Assembly: GCA_964363055.1 (NCBI GenBank)
Contig: CAYIGN010000004.1
Coordinates: 1 to 21,915, forward strand
DNA: 21,915 nt
From: CAYIGN01 sp964363055
GTDB lineage: Bacteria > Patescibacteriota > Minisyncoccia > Sungbacterales > HO2-52-23
Direction: 5' to 3'
Below, in pieces: positions 6,661 through 12,970 of the stretch. The notes under the pieces were generated by a model, which was not told the origin of the DNA, did not search any database, and saw only the letters and a program-made list of their open reading frames with translations. Positions within the stretch are counted from its first letter, which is position 1. Each line of letters starts with the position of its first letter. A program made the position numbers and the translations under genes.

Positions 6661-7494
6661 CTATTGCATCGCAAGAAATTCTTTTGTCCGTGAGATGAGT
6701 ACCTCGAATAGAGGCGGCGTTTGGGCAATAAATGCCGATAGTTCCTTCCACCGGTAATCAAGATACTCGTGCGCAAGGAGATTGCGGAGCTCGGTCCACG
6801 GAGCAAGTTTTTCGCACAAATCACTCTGATCGAACGGCGGAATCGTGCCGAGCGTCTGCACCATCATGCGGTATGTCTCGGGGACGACGCGGCGGCTGCT
6901 TGCCAGCACAACTTGTGCAACGTCAATCGCCGCATTCATAAGTTGCTCGGCCCACCGTTCCACCTCCCGCTGTTTCGGGCGATCCGCGCTATACTCTTGC
7001 CAGGTCAAATGCCGGAATTTCTCGAAATCCTCTGCTTCTCTTTCCATAAATTGAATCGTGCGCTGCAGCTGCTCGCGGTCTTCCTGTGAAAGTGACGCCG
7101 ATCGCTCAAAAACACGGTGGTATTTTTCGACGGTGCGGTACCATGCATTGGCCTCGCGGCTCACCAACCGAAAAAATCGCAGATAAATGCGACGATCCTT
7201 GAGAGTCAAAGGGATACCTGCCCGTACGATGGTCCACGCAAGAGATGCGGGCGCTCGGTTGAGCACTACCATGTCCACCTCCGTCCCCACAATTTTTTCA
7301 ACGGCTCCCCAAATTTCCTGTTCACGTTCACGGCTCTCCTCAACGAGGTAGACGCCTATGTCCCAATCAGAACGCATCCGCGCGCGACCTTTGGCGCGCG
7401 AGCCAAAGATAAATGCCATAACCACATCATCGCGGCTCTCAAAGTAGCGCCGGAGCGCCTCAATCTTATTCTGCGGGGTAAGACGGCTGTACAT
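6661..7494 (-). CDS. Fused MNT nucleotidyltransferase-HEPN protein
   Basis: A 277-residue single polypeptide carrying both halves of an MNT/HEPN pair. Residues 1-95 form a minimal nucleotidyltransferase with GSRAKGRARMRSDWD from residue 31 (Asp43, Asp45) and a third Asp74 in TEVDMVVL. A helical linker (about 100-150, many Arg/Glu) leads to a HEPN domain (about 150-277) with RNLLAHEY, giving Arg237, His242 and Tyr244 (RX4HXY). By analogy with MntA/HepT the first domain would AMPylate the second and hold its RNase activity in check in cis; this is inference. It differs from the unlinked, overlapping mntA/hepT genes at 3797-4727. A 31-codon ORF made of the transketolase N-subunit 5' end stops 9 bp before this ATG. 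Confidence 0.85.
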   Translation of the reverse strand: MYSRLTPQNKIEALRRYFESRDDVVMAFIFGSRAKGRARMRSDWDIGVYLVEESREREQEIWGAVEKIVGTEVDMVVLNRAPASLAWTIVRAGIPLTLKDRRIYLRFFRLVSREANAWYRTVEKYHRVFERSASLSQEDREQLQRTIQFMEREAEDFEKFRHLTWQEYSADRPKQREVERWAEQLMNAAIDVAQVVLASSRRVVPETYRMMVQTLGTIPPFDQSDLCEKLAPWTELRNLLAHEYLDYRWKELSAFIAQTPPLFEVLISRTKEFLAMQ

Positions 7495-7503
7495 ACGATA
7501 ATA

Positions 7504-7599
7504 CTACCCCACTTCCCGCAGACGCTCAATCACATCCTCGCGGATCTGATTGGCCATCTCTTCCAGGAATTTGATTTTTGATTCGTGAAGGTGGGGCAT
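7504..7599 (-). pseudogene. Truncated 5' fragment of transketolase N-subunit gene
   Basis: From the ATG at 7599 the frame encodes 31 residues (MPHLHESKIKFLEEMANQIR, EDVIE, then the unrelated RLREVG) and stops at TAG 7504-7506. Positions 7525-7600 match 5797-5872 of the complete gene at 75 of 76 bases, with homology beginning one base before the start codon. It lies 15 bp downstream of the protease-like pseudogene. It keeps an intact start codon and a clean stop and may act as a leader ORF for the MNT-HEPN gene, or simply mark an insertion junction. Confidence 0.85.
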
Positions 7600-7614
7600 A
7601 CACTTCTTGAAACG

Positions 7615-7918
7615 TTATGATAAAACGGCCTCTTTCTTTTTCTCGTCAAAAGTAATGCGGAACTGCGAAAAGAAATTATCCCGCCCGAGGAGATTGAACG
7701 AGACCGTGAATTCCCGCGAGAATATATGGCCCTTCATCCTTGTGCGGAACGAGCATTACCGAGGGCCTGGAGACAAATTTCCTGCTTCGGAGTTTTTTTG
7801 CCAAAGCGGGAAGGGTTGCCGCGGAATCAACCACCCGGCCGTTTATGAAAGCGGCCCGTTTCCTGGCAAGACGATCCGCGCCATGTCGTAATTTTATTTT
7901 TGTCTTGGGAGTCGCCAT
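7615..7918 (-). pseudogene. Frameshifted retropepsin-like aspartyl protease remnant
   Basis: Two overlapping minus-strand frames together make a protein-like sequence. The first (from ATG 7918) runs through INGRVVDSAATLPALAKKL, where DSAAT resembles a degenerate D-S/T-G catalytic motif, and then MLVPHKDEGPY. The second picks up as IFSREFTVSFNLLGRDNFF and ends FRITFDEKKKEAVLS before TAA at 7615. The ending resembles the closing strands of small clan-AA aspartyl protease-like proteins. One frameshift (near 7725-7735) separates the halves; assembly error cannot be excluded. The motif is weak, so the family call is tentative. It would be the first gene of the original cluster, 15 bp before the transketolase fragment. 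Confidence 0.4.
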
Positions 7919-8017
7919 ACTTGTATCCTATCACAAAGAAAAGTTCCAAACAACCGTCTCACCTCTGGTGATATGTAAAAAACAGAGCGCTGTTAACACT
8001 TTTTCTTATAGGGATGC

Positions 8018-8108
8018 TCTCGTGAAAACGGGGAGCGGGCATCCAGAAATACCATACCCAAGCCAAAAGCGAGTCCAACTGGATTCCAGCATGCCACGGG
8101 AATGACAA
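8018..8108 (-). repeat. MITE/REP-like repeat, inverted relative of the 8338-8546 element
   Basis: Read on the minus strand this unit begins GTCATTCCCG, contains GGAATCCAGT, and ends with a 32-bp segment (8018-8049) that matches 8440-8471 in reverse complement at 31 of 32 bases. It looks like a shorter, degenerate copy of the same family. Confidence 0.7.
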
Positions 8109-8337
8109 TAGAGTGTGAACAACGCGGCGATTTCTTACAGGCAATAATATCATAAATAACTTTGAATTGCGAAACTTCGGTCCTATACGCCATCTTAAAT
8201 TAGCGCCATCCTTAAAGCAAGTTTGGTGAATATTGTCAATTAACGCCGAGTTGACACGGACTGACAAGATCGGTATCATCAAGTGTACGCGCGTAAAAGA
8301 CCCAGATCCCCTGATCTCCTTATTTGTAATTTTGCCA

Positions 8338-8546
8338 CGCGTTGTCCCCACTCCTCATGTGTCATTCCCGCCCCCGATCGCGGTCGAGGGTAAACTCCAG
8401 CGGGAATCCAGTAGGCCATTCTTGGCTCTTGCGCTGGTTTTTCTGGATACCCGCTCCCCGTTTTCACGAGAGCCTGCCCTCGACTCCGATCGGGGGACAA
8501 GTTTCGCGGGTATGACATTCCTGATAACAAAGGTGGGGACAACGCG
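8338..8546. repeat. Approx. 209-bp imperfect palindrome, MITE-like
   Basis: Nested inverted arms can be read: CGCGTTGTCCCCA (8338-8350) with TGGGGACAACGCG (8534-8546); GTCATTCCCG (8361-8370) with CGGGTATGAC (8507-8516); CCCCCGATCG (8371-8380) with CGATCGGGGG (8487-8496); and GGTCGAGGG with CCCTCGACT. The right end abuts the ATG of the holin-like remnant at 8547. No transposase is encoded, so it would be non-autonomous. Confidence 0.7.
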
Positions 8547-8666
8547 ATGATAAATTACACCTTATTCAAACTTGCTTTTCGCATCGCAGTGAATGCCGGG
8601 ATACTGTGGGCTGCAAATCACTCTCTGCCCGGACTCGAGATTGAGGATTTCCGGACCCTGGCATAA
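8547..8666 (+). pseudogene. Truncated holin-like (4-TM) membrane protein remnant
   Basis: A 39-codon ORF. Its segment FKLAFRIAVNAGILWAANHS followed by LPGLEIEDF resembles the first helix and loop of the small 'phage holin family' four-helix membrane proteins common in bacteria (pattern: hydrophobic helix, then an LPGF/LPGI loop). It stops at TAA right after FRTLA, where the second helix should begin, so it looks truncated. It begins immediately at the right end of the palindromic element. Secure homology cannot be claimed from 39 residues. Confidence 0.35.
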
Positions 8667-8691
8667 CATAACCGCGTTTCCTCACACTTCC

Positions 8692-8910
8692 ATGCTGCGT
8701 ATCCTCACAATTGTTCAAATTTTGGTCTCAGTGCTCCTCATCGCCGCAATCTTGCTTCAGCAGCGCGGCGGCGGATTATCTCCGGTATTGGGCGGCGGAG
8801 GGGCTTTCTATCGCAGTCGCCGGGGAATGGAGCGCACCCTCTTCAGGGGAACAATTGCGCTCGCGGCGCTCTTTCTTCTGACTGCCTTGCTTAATCTCAT
8901 CTTGCGATGA
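8692..8910 (+). CDS. secG: Preprotein translocase subunit SecG
   Basis: A 72-residue protein of the expected size with two membrane helices (about 3-20 and 50-69). They are separated by the conserved cytoplasmic loop QQRGGGLSPVLGGGGAFYRS and then RRGMERTLFR, the SecG signature (Gly-rich loop after the first helix, Glu-Arg before the second). SecG is the accessory subunit of the SecYEG channel in the cytoplasmic membrane. I chose the ATG at 8692 because it puts the first helix at the N-terminus; an upstream in-frame ATG at 8593 adds 33 unlikely residues that overlap the holin-like remnant. Its stop overlaps the next start (ATGA, 8907-8910), so the solute-binding protein is translationally coupled to it. 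Confidence 0.9.
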   Translation: MLRILTIVQILVSVLLIAAILLQQRGGGLSPVLGGGGAFYRSRRGMERTLFRGTIALAALFLLTALLNLILR

Positions 8911-10670
8911 TCTCACGCTTGCAGGCCATGAGCGATATGTTGCGGCGCCTAACTCGGCGCTGGAAACTCTTGACCTTGCGTAAACTCCTCTACCTCCCTC
9001 ATGTCTTATCCGGCCGAGAGAAACGAGCACTCCTGTTTCTGGTAAATATTATGCTGATATCGAGCATCGGCCTGGGAGTACGGGCATACTTTTTCTTTAC
9101 CCACCCGGTTCCTCAAATAGGCGGATCGTATAGCGAGGGCTTGATTGGGGTGCCGCGCGCCATAAACCCCCTTTACCCTGCCAAAGACGCCGAGCGGGAC
9201 CTGGCGCGTCTGATTTTCTCGGGCCTCCTGACCTACAATGGCGCTGGAGAACTTGAACCGGACTTGGCCGAGCGCTATGAGGTGAGTGACGACGGGAAGA
9301 TATACGACATTTTCCTGCGATCGAATCTTTACTGGCATGATGGCCGACAGCTGGACGCGGATGATGTCGTCTTTACCATCAAACGCGTCCAAGACCCGCA
9401 ATACAAAAGCCCCCTGCGCCCCAACTGGCAAGGGGTTGAGGTGGAAAAAGTTGACAGTCGCACCCTTCGCTTCACGCTCCGCGCCCCGTATGCGCCCTTT
9501 ATTGAAAACCTGACCCAAGCGATCATCCCCCGGCATCTCTGGGAGAAAGTAAGCGCGGAGCAGGCCTTGCTCCATGAACTTAATCTCTCACCTGTCGGCT
9601 CGGGACCGTATCAACTGAGGCGCTTCGAGGCGCAAGGCGATGGATCGCTGCTATCGTACACGTTATCGCGCAACCCCAGCTACCATCGCGACGGGCCGTA
9701 TCTCAAAGAAATAACGCTCTTCTTCTTTGCCTCCGAAGATGAAATGGTTGCCGCCTGGCGGCGAGGTGAGATTGACGGGTTTGCGCCGATCTCAGCCGCC
9801 AGTGTAGAAACCCTGAACCATGAGCGGGTCTCGGTGCACACGCTCTCTACACCCCGGATCTTTAGCCTCTTCTTCAATCCGCATGAATCGCCCATTCTCG
9901 CTGAAAAGAACGCGCGCACCGCGATTGCGCACGCTCTTGACACAACACGGATTGCCGCTGATGCGCCGGCCGGCGGAGGAATAACCATCTCCTCCCTGCT
10001 TCCTTCTTTCCGGCTAGCCAGCACCGGAGAGATCTCGCGCTATGCTTACGATCCGGAACAGTCCCGAACACTCCTAAAACAGGCCGGCTGGAAAGATGAA
10101 GACGGCGATGGAATTCTCGAAAAAAAGATCCGCCAAGACCGAAAAACCCAAATAATGCCGCTGCGGCTCACTCTCTCCACGTCGAATTGGCCGGAGCTCT
10201 CGCGGGCATCGGCTTTGATTAAAAATGATCTGAGTGCGGTAGGGATTGAGGTCACGATTCAGGAAAAAACCCTTGCTGAATTGGAATCGTCTGTTATCCG
10301 GCCGCGCGCGTTTGAACTGTTACTTTTTGGCCAAGTGTACGGCTATGAGCCGGACCCATTTGCCTTCTGGCACTCCTCCCAAGCCAAAGATCCGGGGCTG
10401 AATGTTGCCCTTTTTACGAATAAGAAGGCGGACAAGGTCTTGGAAGAAGCGCGGAGCATTACCGATGCCGCCGGGAGAAGCGAAAAGTATCAAGAGTTCG
10501 CGCGGCTTGCCGCGGAGGAATTGCCCGCCATCCCCCTCTATACTCAGCTCTACCTCTATCTTCTGCCAAGAAACCTGCAAGGAGTCGCGGTCCAGAAAAT
10601 ATCCCTCCCGGCTGATCGCTTCAATGACGTCAATCTATGGTATCGAAAGACCGAGCGGTCATTTAGATGA
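8907..10670 (+). CDS. Membrane-anchored SBP_bac_5 (peptide/oligopeptide-type) solute-binding protein
   Basis: A 587-residue family 5 extracellular solute-binding protein (OppA/DppA-like). An N-terminal basic segment (1-38) precedes one membrane helix (about 41-63, LLFLVNIMLISSIGLGV), with no lipobox Cys. Family landmarks are VPRAINPLYPAKDAERDLARLIFSGLL shortened to its core INPLYP, LEPDLAERYEVSDDGKIYDI, WHDGRQLDADDVVFTIKR, SPVGSGPYQL, and near the end ELPAIPLYTQLYLYLL. Such proteins bind peptides and feed an ABC permease; none is encoded here, so the partner is elsewhere or absent. It follows secG with a 4-bp overlap. The region EDEDGDGILE (after GW, as is usual for these proteins) supports the family assignment. 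Confidence 0.9.
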   Translation: MISRLQAMSDMLRRLTRRWKLLTLRKLLYLPHVLSGREKRALLFLVNIMLISSIGLGVRAYFFFTHPVPQIGGSYSEGLIGVPRAINPLYPAKDAERDLARLIFSGLLTYNGAGELEPDLAERYEVSDDGKIYDIFLRSNLYWHDGRQLDADDVVFTIKRVQDPQYKSPLRPNWQGVEVEKVDSRTLRFTLRAPYAPFIENLTQAIIPRHLWEKVSAEQALLHELNLSPVGSGPYQLRRFEAQGDGSLLSYTLSRNPSYHRDGPYLKEITLFFFASEDEMVAAWRRGEIDGFAPISAASVETLNHERVSVHTLSTPRIFSLFFNPHESPILAEKNARTAIAHALDTTRIAADAPAGGGITISSLLPSFRLASTGEISRYAYDPEQSRTLLKQAGWKDEDGDGILEKKIRQDRKTQIMPLRLTLSTSNWPELSRASALIKNDLSAVGIEVTIQEKTLAELESSVIRPRAFELLLFGQVYGYEPDPFAFWHSSQAKDPGLNVALFTNKKADKVLEEARSITDAAGRSEKYQEFARLAAEELPAIPLYTQLYLYLLPRNLQGVAVQKISLPADRFNDVNLWYRKTERSFR

Positions 10671-10682
10671 TTGATATTGGGC

Positions 10683-10711
10683 TTGCATGAAATTCTTCAT
10701 AGTGCTATTAT
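10683..10711 (+). promoter_or_regulatory. Possible sigma70-type promoter upstream of tRNA-Leu
   Basis: TTGCAT (10683-10688), a 17-bp spacer and TATTAT (10706-10711) form a reasonable -35/-10 pair on the plus strand, just after the solute-binding protein stop. It could drive the tRNA-Leu or RNase J transcript, but the CCCGTTAGA repeat cluster lies between it and the tRNA. This is a single-sequence match only. Confidence 0.35.
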
Positions 10712-10741
10712 GGACCTATCATTGAATTCTCCTGAAATAAA

Positions 10742-10901
10742 TCCCGTTAGAAATTACCGCCCTGTTAGGGCAGGCTCTAACGGGGTACACGAGGTATTTG
10801 GATACTCACGGAAATTGCCCAAAGCAGCGACCCACAATCACCCCGTTGGGAAGAGAGTTTCTAACGGAGCAAGCAGCGCCGGGGTGTTATTTCTAACGGG
10901 A
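10742..10901. repeat. CCCGTTAGA-type inverted repeat cluster
   Basis: TCCCGTTAGAAAT (10742-10754) is the exact reverse complement of ATTTCTAACGGGA (10889-10901). Inside are further related units: CTAACGGGGT (10777-10786) facing ACCCCGTTGG (10840-10849), and CCGTT...AACGG around 10842-10866. The same CCCCGTTAGAG/CTCTAACGGGG ends form the 64-bp insertion in the transketolase gene, so both belong to one repeat family. No gene is seen between the solute-binding protein stop and the tRNA. Confidence 0.7.
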
Positions 10902-10964
10902 TAAAGCCCTCTTTGGAGTGCAGATTCCGATCGCGCGCTGAAGCGGCTATTCGCATTCGCCTGT

Positions 10965-11046
10965 GCCGCGGTGGCGGAACTGGTATACGCGTACGCTTCA
11001 GAAGCGTATGCCGCAAGGCTTGTGGGTTCGAATCCCACCCGCGGCA
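10965..11046 (+). tRNA. tRNA-Leu (anticodon CAG)
   Basis: Acceptor strands GCCGCGG (10965-10971) and CCGCGGC (11039-11045) pair fully, with discriminator A at 11046. The anticodon arm TACGC-TTCAGAA-GCGTA gives anticodon CAG (Leu, CUG codons). A long variable arm (TGCCGCAAGGCTT) makes it a class II tRNA, as expected for leucine. The T arm is GTGGG-TTCGAAT-CCCAC. CCA is not encoded. The D loop has GGTATAC where GGTAGAC is commoner. It is located between the repeat cluster and RNase J. Confidence 0.95.
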
Positions 11047-11104
11047 AACTTAACCGCCATCATATTTTCTTATTATTGGTTTAACTTATTTCTCATCAAT
11101 TCGT

Positions 11105-12919
11105 ATGATTCCATACGCAACTGTTTCCGCGCGGCGTCCCGCGCGGCCCGCCGGCGCTGGCACGCGCCGTCCACCCAGACGCATACCCCGCGGTCCCTCC
11201 GGGTATGCAGCACAACGACCGCATCCAGCTAGACCACTTCCTTTGCTCCAAAGGGGAATCTTAAAATTTATCCCCTTGGGCGGCTGCGGCGAGGTGACGC
11301 GCAGTATGTATGTCTATGAGTATGAAGATGACATCGTCATTGTGGACATGGGTCTTCAATTCCCCGAGGAAGACATGCCGGGGATTGATTACCTCATTCC
11401 GAACGTTGAATACCTCCGGCCGCGGCGCAAAAATATCCGGGGGATCATTATCACCCACGGCCATTATGACCACATCGGCGCGATCCCCCATCTCATGGAT
11501 GCTCTGGGAAATCCGCCGCTTTACTCCACGGCCCTGACCCGCGGGATCATCCTCAAACGTCATGAGGACTTCTCCCACTTGAAGCGGCCCGAAATCCACG
11601 TCATCACTCCTGAGTCGCGGCTGAAGCTCGGCTCCTTTGCGATTGAGTTCTTCCACGTCAACCACAATATCCCCGACAGCGTCGGCGTGGTGCTCAAGAC
11701 CCCGATTGGAACAATTGTTCACACCGGCGACTTTAAGTTTGATCATTCGCCGGTGAATGAGCGCCCGGCCGACATTACGCGGCTCTCCGACCTCGGAAGA
11801 CAAGGGGTTCTACTCTTGGTATCCGAGTCCACTGACGCGGAGATGCCTGGACATCAGATCTCAGAAACGGACGTCCAGAAATCATTGGAAGAGATTTTCA
11901 AAGCCGCTTCCGGCCGGATCATTGCCGCCACTTTTTCTTCGCTCCTCACCCGAGTCCAGCAGCTGATCTGGCTTTCGGAAAAGTATGATCGCAAGGTCGT
12001 GATTGAAGGACACAGCATGAAGCAGAATGTAGCCGTGTCGCAAGCGCTCGGCTATCTGAAAGTCAAAAAAGGCACTCTGATCGAATCCAAAAATTTGGGT
12101 GATCTGCCCGACAGCCGGATCACGATTGTTTGCACCGGCGCGCAGGGTGAGGACCGGGCGGTTCTGATGAGAATTGCCAATAATGAGCATCGGACTATTT
12201 CGCTCAAACCCAATGACTCCATTATCTTCTCCTCCTCGGTGATTCCCGGGAACGAAGCCACGGTCCAGCGCCTCAAGGATGTCCTCTATAAGAAAGCGTT
12301 TAAGGTCTATCATTATGCCACGATGGACATCCATTCCGGCGGGCATGCCAAACGGGAGGAGCTCAAGATGATGATTAACCTCACCAAACCTAAATTTTTC
12401 ATTCCGATTCACGGCAATTACTTTATGCTCAAACTCCATGCCGAGCTCGCGACCGAGGCGGGTGTGCAAAGAGAGCATGCAATGATTGCCGAAGATGGAG
12501 ATATCGTATCGGTCGCGCCGGAGCAAATCAAGAAACTCAAAGAAACAGCGCCGACCGACTATGTTATGGTGGACGGCCTCGGGGTGGGCGACGTCAAGGA
12601 AGTGGTCCTGCGAGACCGCCAGCATCTGGCCGAAGACGGCATCTTTGTTATCATTGCGATTGTGGATTCCAAGTCCGGCCGGGTACGCACCAGCCCGGAT
12701 ATAATCTCCCGCGGCTTCATTTATCTCAAGGAGTCGCAGGAGCTGCTCAAAGAAGTCCGCCAGCGGACGCGCAAAATTGTGGAAGAAATCACGGTCAGTG
12801 GAACCCACCCCATCAACTGGACCCATGTAAAAGACGAACTGCGCGAGAAAGTCGGCCAATTCTTATTCAACAAAACCCAGCGGCGACCCATGGTGCTGCC
12901 GGTGGTGATAGAGGTATAA
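11105..12919 (+). CDS. rnj: Ribonuclease J with basic N-terminal extension
   Basis: A 604-residue metallo-beta-lactamase/beta-CASP nuclease that processes and degrades RNA (endo- and 5'-3' exonuclease). The core starts at LKFIPLGGCGEVTRSMYVYE (from residue 53). The zinc motif THGHYDHIGAIPHL (His118, His120, Asp122, His123) and VHTGDFKFDHSP are clear. The beta-CASP part has ESTDAEMPGH, ATFSSLLTRVQQL, GHSMKQN and CTGAQGE, followed by MDIHSGGHAKREELKMMI and IPIHGNYFMLKLHA, and the C-terminal domain. About 50 residues precede the core, rich in Arg, Pro and Ala and probably disordered. The ATG at 11105 is the only ATG that opens the frame, but no ribosome-binding site is seen, so the true start could be an internal non-ATG codon. 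The gene begins 58 bp after tRNA-Leu. Confidence 0.93.
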   Translation: MIPYATVSARRPARPAGAGTRRPPRRIPRGPSGYAAQRPHPARPLPLLQRGILKFIPLGGCGEVTRSMYVYEYEDDIVIVDMGLQFPEEDMPGIDYLIPNVEYLRPRRKNIRGIIITHGHYDHIGAIPHLMDALGNPPLYSTALTRGIILKRHEDFSHLKRPEIHVITPESRLKLGSFAIEFFHVNHNIPDSVGVVLKTPIGTIVHTGDFKFDHSPVNERPADITRLSDLGRQGVLLLVSESTDAEMPGHQISETDVQKSLEEIFKAASGRIIAATFSSLLTRVQQLIWLSEKYDRKVVIEGHSMKQNVAVSQALGYLKVKKGTLIESKNLGDLPDSRITIVCTGAQGEDRAVLMRIANNEHRTISLKPNDSIIFSSSVIPGNEATVQRLKDVLYKKAFKVYHYATMDIHSGGHAKREELKMMINLTKPKFFIPIHGNYFMLKLHAELATEAGVQREHAMIAEDGDIVSVAPEQIKKLKETAPTDYVMVDGLGVGDVKEVVLRDRQHLAEDGIFVIIAIVDSKSGRVRTSPDIISRGFIYLKESQELLKEVRQRTRKIVEEITVSGTHPINWTHVKDELREKVGQFLFNKTQRRPMVLPVVIEV

Positions 12920-12970
12920 AAACATTGTTACATTGCTACCTTGTTCAGCATTGTTAACAATGAAACATCC

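Larger units (their letters stand above)
7919..8546. other. Gene-free, repeat-rich intergenic region
   Basis: No convincing coding sequence is visible on either strand across about 630 bp; the longest open frames lack family features and fall within repeats. The stretch holds two related repeat units in opposite orientation (8018-8108 and 8338-8546) separated by about 230 bp of AT-richer sequence. Genes on either side diverge from it (minus strand to the left, plus strand to the right), so promoters for both directions should lie here, but I see no clear -35/-10 pair. Confidence 0.6.

Noticed and set aside
8233..8550. 105-codon ORF in the intergenic region
   Set aside because: It runs straight through the nested palindrome, so its codons are repeat sequence; no protein family features.
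8219..8576. A larger element bounded by CAAGTTTGGTGAATA and TATTCAAACTTG
   Set aside because: The right end needs a 2-base deletion to match and lies inside the holin-like ORF, so the pairing may be chance; only the better-supported 8338-8546 palindrome is annotated.
11882..12859. 325-codon minus-strand ORF antisense to RNase J
   Set aside because: A shadow of the RNase J frame caused by biased third positions; the sense frame has all catalytic motifs.
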